Shown here piece after piece: positions 11,755 to 23,040 of a stretch of 64,000 bases of DNA. The translations under genes were made by a program, and so were the position numbers. The stretch spans positions 31,469,695 to 31,533,694 of the forward strand of contig CM038710.1 in NCBI GenBank assembly GCA_021613375.1, read 5' to 3'. Below the pieces are notes generated by a model. The model saw only the letters and a program-made list of their open reading frames with translations, searched no databases and was not told the origin of the DNA. This stretch comes from Megaleporinus macrocephalus (Eukaryota > Chordata > Actinopteri > Characiformes > Anostomidae). Positions within the stretch are counted from its first letter, which is position 1; each line of letters begins with the position of its first letter.

Positions 11755-14700
11755 TAGGGTTGTGCGATATTGACAAAGAATGATATCTGGATATTTTCTG
11801 TAATTTTGATGATAAAGATAATAAAGGATATATTACGTTATTTAAAAGGGTGTTTGAAAAAGTCTTATATTTTACTAGCTTCCACTTCTTAAAGGATATT
11901 AATCTCCATCCATCCGTCTTCCACTTTATCCCGCTAGTCTGGGTCACAGGGGGGGCTGGAGCCAATCTCACTTTTTAGTGAACGACTCTGCTGAAGTTTG
12001 CTGAGTGTGTGTTTTGCCAGACAGCTTAGCTGGTTTAGGTTTGTCTTGGACTGTGCGCTCCCGAAGCTCTTCATACTCCTCATACTCTGTTCATACTCCT
12101 CATACTCTCTTCATACTCCTCATACTCTGTTCATACTCCTCATACTCTCTTCATACTCCTCATACTCTGTTCATACTCCTCATACTCTGTTCATACTCCT
12201 CATACTCTGTTCATACTCCTCATACCTCTTCATACTCCTCACTCTCTTCATACTCCTCATACTCTGTTCATACTCCTCATACTCTCTTCATACTCCTCAT
12301 ACTCTCTTCATACTCCTCATACTCTCTTCATACTCCTCATACTCTGTTCATACTCCTCATACTCTCTTCATACTCCTCATACTCTCTTCATACTCCTCAT
12401 ACTCTCTTCATACTCCTCATACTCTGTTCATACTCCTCATACCTCTTCATACTCCTCATACTCTCTTCATACTCTCTTCATACTCCTCATACTCCTTCAT
12501 ACTCCTCATACTCTCTTACTCCTCATACTCTGTTCATACTCCTCATACTCTGTTCATACTCCTCATACTCTGTTCATACTCTCTTCATACTCCTCATACT
12601 CTGTTCATACTCTGTTCATACTCCTCATACTCTCTTCATACTCCTCATACTCTGTTCATACTCCTCATACTCTGTTCATACTCCTCATACTCTCTTCATA
12701 CTCTCTTCATACTCCTCATACTCTGTTCATACTCCTCACACTCTCTTCATACTCCTCACACTCTCTTCATACTCCTCATACTCTCTTCATACTCCACATA
12801 CTCTGTTCATACTCCTCATACTCTGTTCATACTCCTCATACTCTGTTCATACTCCTCACTCTCTTCATACTCCTCATACTCTGTTCATACTCCTCATACT
12901 CTGTTCATACTCCTCACACTCTCTTCATACTCCTCACACTCTCTTCATACTCCTCACACTCTCTTCATACTCCTCATACTCTCTTCATACTCTGTTCACA
13001 CTCTCTTCATACTCCTCATACTCTCTTCATGCTCCTCATACTCTGTTCATACTCCTCATACTCTGTTCATACTCCTCATACTCTGTTCATACTCCTCATA
13101 CTCTCTTCATACTCCTCATACCTCATACTCTCTTCATACTCCTCATACTCTCTTCATACTCCTCATACTCTGTTCATACTCTCTTCATACTCCTCATACT
13201 CTGTTCATACTCCTCATACTCTCTTCATACTCCTCATACTCTCTTCATACTCCTCATACTCTGTTCATACTCCTCATACTCTCTTCATACTCCTCATACT
13301 CTGTTCATACTCTCTTCATACTCTCTTCATACTCCTCATACTCTGTTCATACTCTGTTCATACTCCTCATACTCTGTTCATACTCCTCATACTCTGTGCA
13401 TACTCCTCATACTCTGTTCATAATCTCTTCATACTCCTCATACTCTGTTCATACTCCTCATACTCTCTTCATACTCCTCATACTCTCTTCATACTCCTCA
13501 TACTCTGTTCATACTCCTCATACTCTCTTCATACTCCTCATACTCTGTTCATACTCTCTTCATACTCTCTTCATACTCCTCATACTCTCTTCATACTCTG
13601 TTCATACTCCTCACACTCTGTTTCATACTCCTCATACTCTCTTCATACTCCTCATACTCTCTTCATACTCCACATACTCTGTTCATACTCCTCATACTCT
13701 GTTAATACTCCTCATACTCTGTTCATACTCCTCATACTCTCTTCATACTCCTCATACTCTGTTCATACTCCTCATACTCTGTTCATACTCCTCATACTCT
13801 ATTCATACTCCTCATACTCTCTTCATAATCCTCATACTCTCTTCATACATACTCTCTTCATACTCCTCATACTCTCTTCATACTCCTCATACTCTGTTCA
13901 TACTCCTCATACTCTATTCATACTCCTCATACTCTCTTCATAATCCTCATACTCTCTTCATACTCATACTCTCTTCATACTCCTCATACTCTCTTTATAC
14001 TCCTCATACTCTGTTCATACTCCTCATACTCTGTTCATACTCTCTTCATACTCCTCATACTCTGTTCATACTCCTCACACTCTGTTCATACTCCTCATAC
14101 TCTATTCATACTCCTCATACTCTCTTCATACTCCTCATACTCTGTTAATACTCCTCATACTCTGTTCATACTCCTCATACTCTCTTCATACTCCTCATAC
14201 TCTCTTCATACTCCTCACACTCTCTTCATACTCCTCATACTCTATTCATACTCCTCATACTCTCTTCATAATCCTCATACTCTCTTCATACTCATACTCT
14301 CTTCATACTCCTCATACTCTCTTCATACTCCTCATACTCTCTTTATACTCCTCATACTCTGTTCATACTCCTCACACTCTGTTCATACTCCTCATACTCT
14401 ATTCATACTCCTCATACTCTCTTCATACTCCTCATACTCTCTTCATACTCCTCACACTCTCTTCATACTCCTCATACTCTATTCATACTCCTCATACTCT
14501 CTTCATAATCCTCATACTCTCTTCATACTCCTCATACTCTATTCATACTCCTCATACTCTCTTCATAATCCTCATACTCTCTTCATACTCATACTCTCTT
14601 CATACTCCTCATACTCTCTTCATACTCCTCATACTCTCTTTATACTCCTCATACTCTGTTCATACTCCTCATACTCTGTTCATACTCTCTTCATACTCCT

Positions 14701-15500
14701 CATACTCTGTTCATACTCCTCATACTCTATTCATACTCCTCATACTCTCTTCATACTCCTCATATTCTCTTCATACTCCTCATACTCTCTTCATACTCAT
14801 ACTCTCTTCATACTCCTCATACTCTCTTCATACTCCTCATACTCTGTTCATACTCCTCATACTCTGTTCATACTCCTCATACTCTGTTCATACTCTCTTC
14901 ATACTCCTCATACTCTGTTCATACTCCTCATACTCTGTTCATACTCCTCATACTCTGTTCATACTCCTCACACTCTGTTCATACTCCTCATACTCTATTC
15001 ATACTCCTCATACTCTCTTCATACTCCTCATACTCTCTTCATACTCCTCACACTCTCTTCATACTCCTCATACTCTGTTAATACTCCTCATACTCTGTTC
15101 ATACTCCTCATACTCTGTTAATACTCCTCATACTCTGTTCATACTCTGTTCATACTCCTCATACTCTGTTACTACTCCTCATACTCTGTTAATACTCCTC
15201 ATACTCTGTTCATACTCCTCATACTCTGTTCATACTCCTCACACTCTGTTCATACTCCTCATACTCTGTTCATACTCTGTGCTGGTTTGTTAGGAGATGA
15301 TGTAACAGGTTAGCTGTGTTGATCTTTAATGGCTGTTTTCTTACAAAGTCTGTAACTTGCCGTCTTCTGAGCAACGCCAGTCTTTTCAGATCCAAACCAG
15401 CTCCACGCAAATGAAGATGATCCTCACCTAGGAGTTAAATCTAAGGCTGTAGACTGCGAGGCTAGCGGTGTCTATGTTTCTTCCTCTGGCGCAGTGTGTT
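11755..15500 (-). mobile_element. Copy-1 version of the expanded hAT element, cut by the gap
   Basis: Same left end (TAGGGTTGTGCG) and same minisatellite as 46914-50907. The sequence stops at the N gap, so its right end (about 237 bp) is missing. Confidence 0.85.
12067..15280 (+). repeat. 20-bp minisatellite, copy 1
   Basis: Same array as 47226-50450 and nearly the same length (3214 versus 3225 bp). A few internal units differ, for example near 12220-12245. The 716-aa open frame from 11998 is repeat-derived. Confidence 0.97.
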
Positions 15501-16500
15501 NNNNNNNNNNNNNNNNNNNNNNNNNNNNNNNNNNNNNNNNNNNNNNNNNNNNNNNNNNNNNNNNNNNNNNNNNNNNNNNNNNNNNNNNNNNNNNNNNNNN
15601 NNNNNNNNNNNNNNNNNNNNNNNNNNNNNNNNNNNNNNNNNNNNNNNNNNNNNNNNNNNNNNNNNNNNNNNNNNNNNNNNNNNNNNNNNNNNNNNNNNNN
15701 NNNNNNNNNNNNNNNNNNNNNNNNNNNNNNNNNNNNNNNNNNNNNNNNNNNNNNNNNNNNNNNNNNNNNNNNNNNNNNNNNNNNNNNNNNNNNNNNNNNN
15801 NNNNNNNNNNNNNNNNNNNNNNNNNNNNNNNNNNNNNNNNNNNNNNNNNNNNNNNNNNNNNNNNNNNNNNNNNNNNNNNNNNNNNNNNNNNNNNNNNNNN
15901 NNNNNNNNNNNNNNNNNNNNNNNNNNNNNNNNNNNNNNNNNNNNNNNNNNNNNNNNNNNNNNNNNNNNNNNNNNNNNNNNNNNNNNNNNNNNNNNNNNNN
16001 NNNNNNNNNNNNNNNNNNNNNNNNNNNNNNNNNNNNNNNNNNNNNNNNNNNNNNNNNNNNNNNNNNNNNNNNNNNNNNNNNNNNNNNNNNNNNNNNNNNN
16101 NNNNNNNNNNNNNNNNNNNNNNNNNNNNNNNNNNNNNNNNNNNNNNNNNNNNNNNNNNNNNNNNNNNNNNNNNNNNNNNNNNNNNNNNNNNNNNNNNNNN
16201 NNNNNNNNNNNNNNNNNNNNNNNNNNNNNNNNNNNNNNNNNNNNNNNNNNNNNNNNNNNNNNNNNNNNNNNNNNNNNNNNNNNNNNNNNNNNNNNNNNNN
16301 NNNNNNNNNNNNNNNNNNNNNNNNNNNNNNNNNNNNNNNNNNNNNNNNNNNNNNNNNNNNNNNNNNNNNNNNNNNNNNNNNNNNNNNNNNNNNNNNNNNN
16401 NNNNNNNNNNNNNNNNNNNNNNNNNNNNNNNNNNNNNNNNNNNNNNNNNNNNNNNNNNNNNNNNNNNNNNNNNNNNNNNNNNNNNNNNNNNNNNNNNNNN
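15501..16500. other. Assembly gap of 1000 N
   Basis: Exactly 1000 N bases, a placeholder rather than a measured length. The left contig ends 220 bp past the 20-bp minisatellite and inside a hAT element whose right end is missing. The right contig starts with unrelated unique sequence. Reading frames spanning the N run are artefacts. Confidence 0.99.
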
Positions 16501-16965
16501 AATGAGGGTAGGATGAGCGGAGCTGCTCTGGGAGGGGCCCGAGCGGGATAAGGCCTTTTAAATGAGGCAGGATTAAGGAAGAGGCGAGGGAACACCGCCA
16601 CACATGTCCGCTCAGCAAGCTCGCGGCAGAGAGACCAGCATCAATTATTCACAGCCCTCGCAGATTCTGATGGAACCAATGATGCCATACAGGTTGCAAT
16701 AGAAACATAGTGTTGACCTATAGATAAAGAGAAAGTATAACAAGAAACGTCCTGCTTGGACACTCTCAAAAGCAGGGGACCATGTGGCTCTCTCACGCCC
16801 CCTACTGCTGGGACTGAGAGCTGATCGGACCGCAGACCAAGCCTGCCAAGTGTGCAGCTAAAAAAAAAATAAATAAAAAAAATAAATCAATCAATCAATC
16901 AACAAAAACGAGTGAACTTCCCTTCCATGACAGCTCTTGTTTTTGTAGATGTTGATAAATCTTCA

Positions 16966-17200
16966 TGCATGTCGTCACTGTCCAATGAAAAACATGTATT
17001 TACATTGTTTGAACCCACCAATTGTCGTTTACATTGTGTGAATATTTCATGATGAATGGACCAATAGAAGAGCTCCAAAACAGCTTGGAAATAATTCTGG
17101 TTCCATTGACTTACATTGAAAGTAAAGTAGGTTTCTGGCCTCTCCTGTAAAGTTGTAATTTTCTAGATGCTTGCGTTTCATTGGACGGCGACGATATGCA
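16966..17200 (-). mobile_element. Palindromic MITE family A copy in abl2 intron 1
   Basis: Ends TGCATGTCGTCACTGTCC and GGACGGCGACGATATGCA; reverse orientation, well preserved. Confidence 0.85.
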
Positions 17201-17338
17201 GAAAAGTGGATTTGCCTAATCCAATTTCATCCCTAATGCAAATCTGCTTATGCATCAGAGATCCCGGGCTATTTCAGCCGGTTGTGATGCTTGCCAGTTT
17301 CATGAAAGTGGATTAAGATGATATAAGGCAGAGCGAAA

Positions 17339-17382
17339 GAGAGAGCAAAAGAGAGAGAGAGAGAGAGAGAGCGAGAGAGCTT
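17339..17382 (+). repeat. (AG)n microsatellite
   Basis: GAGAGAGCAAAAGAGAG followed by a pure (AG) run in abl2 intron 1. Confidence 0.9.
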
Positions 17383-18579
17383 TACTAGTAATGAAAAGGA
17401 GCACATTAAGCAGTCTTTTCCACAAAGCATGCAGCTCCAATGACAGTAAACTCTGAAAATAATCATCAAGACCAGCAGATCTTAAACGGCCAGAAACAAA
17501 CACACACAAACACCTCCAGTCACTTAACAGGCAGACGAGCGCATTGCATTCCAGCAGAACGCGGAGACGTGCAGCAGGGTTCAGTCCCGAAGCAGCGCAT
17601 AAGACGAAATTGATAAATAAGTAATGATGGAGAGAGCTGAAGTGGCCTGGTGACCTCACAGGGCCTGCCGCCGAGTGACTCACCGTCTGCGCGCCGGAGG
17701 TGGACCAGAAAGCGCGCAGAGAGAGATACTCTTCTATCTGTTCTTCGACCTTCATCCAACCAGGCGTATCAACGAGGACGTGTTATCAGAACCTCGCGTC
17801 TGTGTGTACTGGGTACAATGGCTTAACCTGGTTTACAGAGAACGCAGACACACAGCATCTTCTGGGTCAGCAAGGATTCTTCACAGCCTCTTAGCTGAGT
17901 CAAATCTAGAGTCTATCAAGTAACAGACTCGCTCATCATCATGTTTCCTGCAGCCCCGCTGAGCGCAATCAGCGCTGCGATAAGAGTCTGCCTCTGATAC
18001 ACTGCACGTGAGCGCAAGCACCCAGGAATGCTAACAATAGGCAGATTTCACTTTGTGTTATCAACAGCACGAAAGGCTCCACAAGCTCCATGCACTGCAA
18101 TGCAATAACCAGCTACAGTACTAAGTCAGAGACCACCTTTGATTTAATTCCCAGACAAAATAGCCAATAAGTCTTAGGCATGTAATAGAAAATGACCCCA
18201 CTGAACACGAGAGCTTGTTCAGTATTCAGTGCATCGCCTGTATTACAGCATCTATTCCTTTTAGACTAACCTGCAGAGCCACTTTTCCACACCTCCCAGT
18301 TTCAGTCTTAGAAGCCAGATGTATACTCTGCTTCTCCTGAGCCAGGTAATCAAAAACACATTAATTAATGAAGAGATCTGGTTTTGAGAACTCCAGCAGC
18401 TTGTTTTAATTTCATTTGCAAATGTTCTTCTTCTTTATCTATTGTATTTGATCGGTAAAGGCTTCTTGACAGCTGCTAGCGTTGGGAAATCACCACAGGC
18501 CCCATGGTACGATATTAACACAATACTTAAGTCACTTTAGGACACTGCTCCAATTCAGAAAATACTGAATCCCGCGATA

Positions 18580-18840
18580 ACATATCATCACCGTCCTACG
18601 ATAAACAAGAACCTCCAAACTGGCAACTTCACAGGAACAGGCGAAAACATATCTCATCTTTAATGCAAGTCAAAGGAACCTGAACTTTTTCCAAGCTATT
18701 TCAGAGCATTTCTATTGGTCCATTCATTGTGAATTTTTTTACAGGATGTAAACAACAGCTGCTGCATTCAAATGAGGTAGAAAAAAAATCGCCCAAAATG
18801 GAGATGCTTGTTTCTCATTGGACAGCGACGATATATTGCA
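18580..18840 (+). mobile_element. Palindromic MITE family A copy in abl2 intron 1
   Basis: Ends CATATCATCACCGTCC and GGACAGCGACGATATATTG; forward orientation with all internal landmarks. Confidence 0.85.
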
Positions 18841-18922
18841 ATTTTGGTCCAAAATTAGTTCAAGGTTTTAGTCGGTTCATCCAACTTCAGTTATTTTTAA
18901 TTGAGTAACCTGAGACTGCCAG

Positions 18923-18961
18923 GCAGACAGACTGACTAACACAGTTAGTCAGTCTGTCTGC
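18923..18961. repeat. Perfect 18-bp hairpin with 3-nt loop
   Basis: GCAGACAGACTGACTAAC, loop ACA, then the exact inverse complement GTTAGTCAGTCTGTCTGC. It is isolated inside abl2 intron 1 next to an AT-rich run. Confidence 0.9.
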
Positions 18962-21110
18962 TTAATAATTAATATTATTAATTTCTTACATTTATATAAT
19001 AATATACAGAAACTTGGTGCAAGTGTAGCAACACAACTTTGCCATTTATAGATCACAACACTTCGCCACACTGATTTTTCTCCCCCACATCCTTACAGAC
19101 CCATCAGCTTTGAACTGTCCTCTCACAATGGAAGGATGGACAGAAACACCTGTGGGTTTTTTTTCCTGATCTGAAGGAGGAGTGGAGCTTGATTGTCTCC
19201 TCTCTCTTGAAGATGAAAGCTTTAAGTGCTGTTTATATGATTATTAATTATGGTGATTGACCAGGTCTTGCATGGTTGTTGGGAGCCCACAGTTTTACAA
19301 GCTTCTGTCCTGACGTTCTGCTTCCTGCTAAATGCAAATAAGTTACACCTGATCTCAGAAACACGTCCTAATAAAACACATTTAATACAAATTAAAAAGT
19401 GATTCAATGCACGTCCACTGAAAAATCCTCATAAAAAAATATCAGACAGTATTGATCACAATAAATATACAATCCTATAACCCTGCCAACGACAAACAGG
19501 CACTAGACAATCCTATAAGCTCAAACCTTCACACATAACACGAGCAAAGCCTCTAATATTAACAACAGGAGACACCCTCTTGTTTTATTTAGCAGTGCAC
19601 ATCCAGCAGATTCTCTAATCTGGCTATAGATGGGATGATTCAGCAATTCCCACACTCCAAAAACCACAGAGTTGGCCACTAGGAAATGACCTGGGTCATC
19701 AGGGTGCCTGCGCGTCCCCAGCTGACTGAAAATGAATGAAAAGAAGGGAAAATTAATCGGTACTTGTTCCTAACGGTGCCTGGTGTGACCGAGCTGAAAC
19801 AGATGTGAAGGGATCAGCTCTTTCCTCCAGACGCTCGCTAGAACGGCCAGGTGCGCTTAGCACAGGAAACCAGCCCCAATCTCAGCCTGCGAGCCTTCAT
19901 CGCCTGACGCAGGACGCCGCGTGCCCAGTCAAGGGCGGCGCAGGACCGCTAACGGTGCTCCATCACTGCCACAAACACACACGCCGCCCATTATCCTGAT
20001 TTACGCCGATAACTCTCAGTGCATGCGGTACCTCGGATTACGGAGCGGACACTTGACATTTGAGGGAACGAGGGAGTAAAAATAACGACCGTCATGCCCT
20101 TTGCAGGTCAGCTTGTCCAGCTGAGGGGGGTTCACTGTCAAGACGTGACAAGCCCTTCTTCGCCTCGCTACTAATAGACGCACCAACTACCGGCCCTCTC
20201 CCATCCCCATCACTTCCGATCCCGGCCTGGACGTTGACTGAGCCACCCTCAGGGGGAGAGGCACGGGAACCAGCTCTGGAGAAGCCAGAAGAGCTGACCC
20301 CACTGTCTTCAGGACACTGCTGACATGACTAGTAGACCCACCCCAGACTGCGTTTCCTTAAAAAACCCTGAGCATCCCCTCCGCTGGTCGTTATCCTCTC
20401 TAACTTTGGCCTTTTCATTAGCCGTGTACATCAGGGGCTGCATAATGTGTATGACAGGCTGCGGTCGCGCCTTGGACGAGGTCGCTTCCTCTTATTTCAG
20501 AGAATTAAGACTTGCTTCCCGAAAGCAAACGCTGTCACTTGAGGATGCCAGACGACGATGAAGGAGCAGGGACGATGACGACGGCCTTTAAAACAGCCAA
20601 GCATGCAAAAGGCTGCTGCTTTGTCATTTGCCAGACTGAGAAAACATGGCAATCAATACACCTCTGACATCACACTTATTTTTATAATCACCAGCACCAC
20701 CATCATCTTCATCACCAGTGGGCCTACCCTGCAGTCAAGTGAATATGAGTCAGTGAAACGGCATGTGTGAAATTTGATAAAGCGCCGGCTTCGCAAGCAG
20801 CGTTTCTAACAGACCAGAGCCGCTTGCTGTGAGCGCTGTGGAAGGGATTGCATCTAGTTTCTACTCAGAGGCAGACCACCGTGACACTGGCAGTGCAGTT
20901 TAGAAGCTCTGTTAATACGGCACCAGCCTTCCCACCAACCAGCAGCCTGCTTAGAAGAAAGACACCAGTTAGCATCCATTGAGCGTTCTATTACCAGCAA
21001 GACTGAGAAGCGTATAACAATGTCCGAACCCCCGGGTCAGGAAAAAGTGCTTCCTCTCCAGAGAAACAGCTCTCAGTGTCCAAATGGAGGAAGCTGCACA
21101 TGCAGGCACT

Positions 21111-21267
21111 GCCGTCGCTGTCCATAGAAAAACAAGCATGTCCAACAGGGTCTTCACTTTTAATGCATGTCAATGGAACCAGAAAAATTTCCAAAGCTAT
21201 TCTGAAGCATTTGCTTTGGTCCATTCATCACAGTGTAAATGGCAACTGCTGCATACAAATGATTTAT

Positions 21268-21307
<40 letters not shown>

Positions 21308-21347
21308 ACAAAAATGGATAGACATGCTTTTCCTTGGACAGCGACGA
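21111..21347 (+). mobile_element. Palindromic MITE family A copy with internal (TA)n
   Basis: Ends GCCGTCGCTGTCC and GGACAGCGACGAGG; forward. A (TA)n microsatellite has grown inside it at about 21277-21304. Confidence 0.8.
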
Positions 21348-21508
21348 GGGTAGCAAGCGGGTCAGCTCTGCCATAGTTCCACTGCTAACAGCGGGGTGGG
21401 CTGACAAGCCCCCAGTTAGTGGATACACCGTGTGAAATGTCTGTTGTTCACAGCTGACCTTAGCTTACTTGCTAGCTGGCGGACCCGTTATTGAGCGAAA
21501 CCCTGAGG

Positions 21509-21634
21509 CTGAAGTTAGCCTCCTACTCGAATTCGCCGTTCCACCTTAAACGGTGCAGCAGTTACATTATGGCGCCTCGTTCTGCCGCACCGCTTAAGGT
21601 GGAACGGGGAATTCGAGCAACAAGCTAACTTCAG
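21509..21634. repeat. Palindromic short element, 53-bp arms
   Basis: Arms 21509-21561 and 21582-21634 are inverted copies with only a few mismatches (shared CTGAAGTTAGC, CTCGAATTC, GTTCCACCTTAA, CGGTGC), separated by 20 bp. It looks like a very short MITE, 184 bp inside the abl2 exon-1 donor. Confidence 0.8.
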
Positions 21635-21817
21635 ACAGCAAGCAGCTGAGCTTTTCCAGCAGACTGGTCTCGAGTCTAGCCGGCTCCTGTGCGCAGAGCT
21701 AGCCTTTCACACATCTGTGGACAACGTCAACTCCCAGAAATTAGCCGTACTCTCACTTGACAGCGTGAACACAAACAGCTGTGAGGGGAAAAGGCCAGCC
21801 TGTCAGCGCTACCCTAC

Positions 21818-21957
21818 CTGAATGCTGAGTGAACACGTTCACCCCCGGGTCCGGCATGTTAGCGGTAGCGGGCAGTCTGCATGCTGGTGCTCCGGCGCTG
21901 GCAGCTTCCCTGGTTCTCCTCCCGGAGCCGCCGCTACGGGCCGCTTTGACTTGGTGC

Positions 21958-21989
<32 letters not shown>

Positions 21990-22067
21990 TGAGTGGGGCT
22001 GCGGTTGCGGTGGGCTCTGGAGCCCCGGAGAGGCGCCGTCCCCCACGCGGCCTACCTGCTGCCCCAT
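21818..22067 (-). CDS. abl2: ABL2 (ARG) tyrosine kinase, first coding exon (1b-type N-terminus)
   Basis: This exon encodes 83 residues plus one base. It begins MGQQVGRVG, which matches the N-terminus of vertebrate ABL2 isoform 1b, with Gly2 as the myristoylation site. It ends in a stretch resembling ABL2 (GVNVFTQHS here, a GFNIFTQHD-like sequence in mammals). The donor CAG|GTAGGG leaves phase 1, the same phase as I recall for human ABL2. SH3, SH2 and kinase exons must lie at lower coordinates and are not in this window. ABL2 is a cytoplasmic non-receptor tyrosine kinase acting on the actin cytoskeleton; the myristoylated cap helps autoinhibition (family knowledge). Oddity: an 11-residue polyglutamine run (residues 27-37), coded mostly by CAG, and several extra Ala/Pro residues compared with the mammalian exon. 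Confidence 0.92.
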
Positions 22068-22530
22068 TGTGCGAACTGTGCGCGAAGAAAAGAGATCCGC
22101 GGGACGAGGTGAGGGACACCGCGCCGTCCGGCCGGATCACATCCCCCCCGGCCGAAGAGCCCAGCGGCCTGTTGGCTGTTCCTCCACCCGCGCGCTCCCC
22201 CTCCGCTCGCTAGCGCCACGGCTAGCGGCTCCGCGCGCCCGATCCCACCCAGTAGACAATGGTGTCACTGCACGTTTAGCTCTACAGACCGGCGCTGCTC
22301 GGTGTGCGTTTCGGCGAAGCGCGGACGGTCGACCCCCCTGCTAACGGAGTTTTTTAGGTTTTTGTTTTTTTTCTAAAACAGACCCGAACGGGGTCGTTCC
22401 GTTTCGCTCGAGCCACTATGCGCCCCCTCTGACGCCGCCATCTTTACCGCAGAATCAGTGGCGTGCAGTCCACAAGCCAATCAGCGGTTTGGGAGCGGGG
22501 AGGGGGCGGATCTAACGCCAAAGCGGGGGA
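21840..22530 (-). promoter_or_regulatory. abl2: abl2 CpG-rich promoter and 5' UTR
   Basis: GC- and CpG-rich sequence covers abl2 exon 1 and extends upstream to about 22530, then drops abruptly into AT-rich DNA at ~22570. It includes GC-box-like runs (GGGGAGGGGGCGG near 22498-22510), a CCAAT motif near 22477-22483 and a perfect YY1-type site. No TATA box is obvious, consistent with a housekeeping-type CpG promoter. The exact transcription start cannot be read from the sequence. Confidence 0.7.
22434..22444 (-). promoter_or_regulatory. YY1-type site upstream of abl2
   Basis: The minus strand reads AAGATGGCGGC, a full match to the YY1 consensus. In the orientation of abl2 it lies 367 bp upstream of the start codon. 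YY1 sites of this form often sit just downstream of transcription starts, so the abl2 start may be close to here (inference). Confidence 0.6.
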
Positions 22531-22569
22531 GGGGTCATGAATAACCACGCCCACGATCTCTGAGCGCTA

Positions 22570-23040
22570 ATATCTGAGTGTTCAGTGATAAAAATTCGTA
22601 TTAAATTACAATTTTCCATATTGTTTGTACTATTCCTGGAGATTAATATTTTTTAAATAAAAAAGTAAATAAACAATAAATAATATATATAATCTATACA
22701 TCAAAATAAGAAATAAGGCAATAAAAAAAGAATAATAAATAAATTTTTTTCTAAATAGAAAAAACTGATGCATATTTTTTGATTGACAAAATTATTATAG
22801 ATGAAACTATTCTAGTGTTTATTCTAGTGTATTTCGGATACCAAAACAATACAAAAAATACAATCAGCCACTACTTATTTATTTTTAAAAGACATTTAAA
22901 CAAATGAGAAAGCTATATATCTGTTTGTTTAATTATGTTCTCTTTATCTATTGAGTTTTTATTCATTTTCATATTGTAGATCACATTTATGTAGAAATTT
23001 ACAAAATAATAAAGGCCTCACCAACTTTCCTGTGGCACTG
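22570..23040. other. AT-rich non-coding DNA upstream of abl2
   Basis: A sharp drop from the CpG island to very AT-rich sequence. No feature seen. Confidence 0.5.

Larger units (their letters stand above)
1..15500 (+). repeat. Copy 1 of a ~15.5-kb near-identical duplication
   Basis: This segment aligns end to end with 35169-50670 in the same orientation. The coordinate offset drifts only from 35168 to 35155 to 35170 because of small indels. Both copies contain the same tmem51 exons, hAT elements, (AC)n tract and 20-bp minisatellite at the same relative places. Homology already exists at base 1, so the true left edge lies outside the window. The right edge of copy 1 is exactly the N gap. The first ~4.2 kb differ from copy 2 by many one-base indels; from ~4.26 to 11.7 kb I saw only a handful of differences (a T/G-type change near 7561, a 9-bp indel near 11215, microsatellite length). 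Confidence 0.95.
16501..21817 (-). other. abl2: abl2 intron 1 (part), non-coding
   Basis: Sequence downstream of the abl2 exon-1 donor up to the gap. No exon was recognised. It holds three palindromic MITE copies (16966-17200, 18580-18840, 21111-21347), an (AG)n tract near 17339-17382, a perfect hairpin at 18923-18961 and a 53-bp-arm palindrome at 21509-21634. CpG-moderate patches occur near 17500-17800 and 19800-20550 without a recognisable gene. Confidence 0.6.

Noticed and set aside
11998..14148. 716-aa open frame and its 472- and 304-aa frame partners
   Set aside because: Same minisatellite artefact in copy 1.
12067..15280. CRISPR-like or satellite-centromere array
   Set aside because: Eukaryotic context, head-to-tail 20-bp units without spacers, and containment in one transposon.
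15428..16618. Long frames spanning the gap
   Set aside because: They consist almost entirely of N.
21829..22344. 171-aa plus-strand frame through the CpG island with a poly-Cys run
   Set aside because: It is antisense to abl2 exon 1; the poly-Cys is the CAG polyglutamine run read on the wrong strand.
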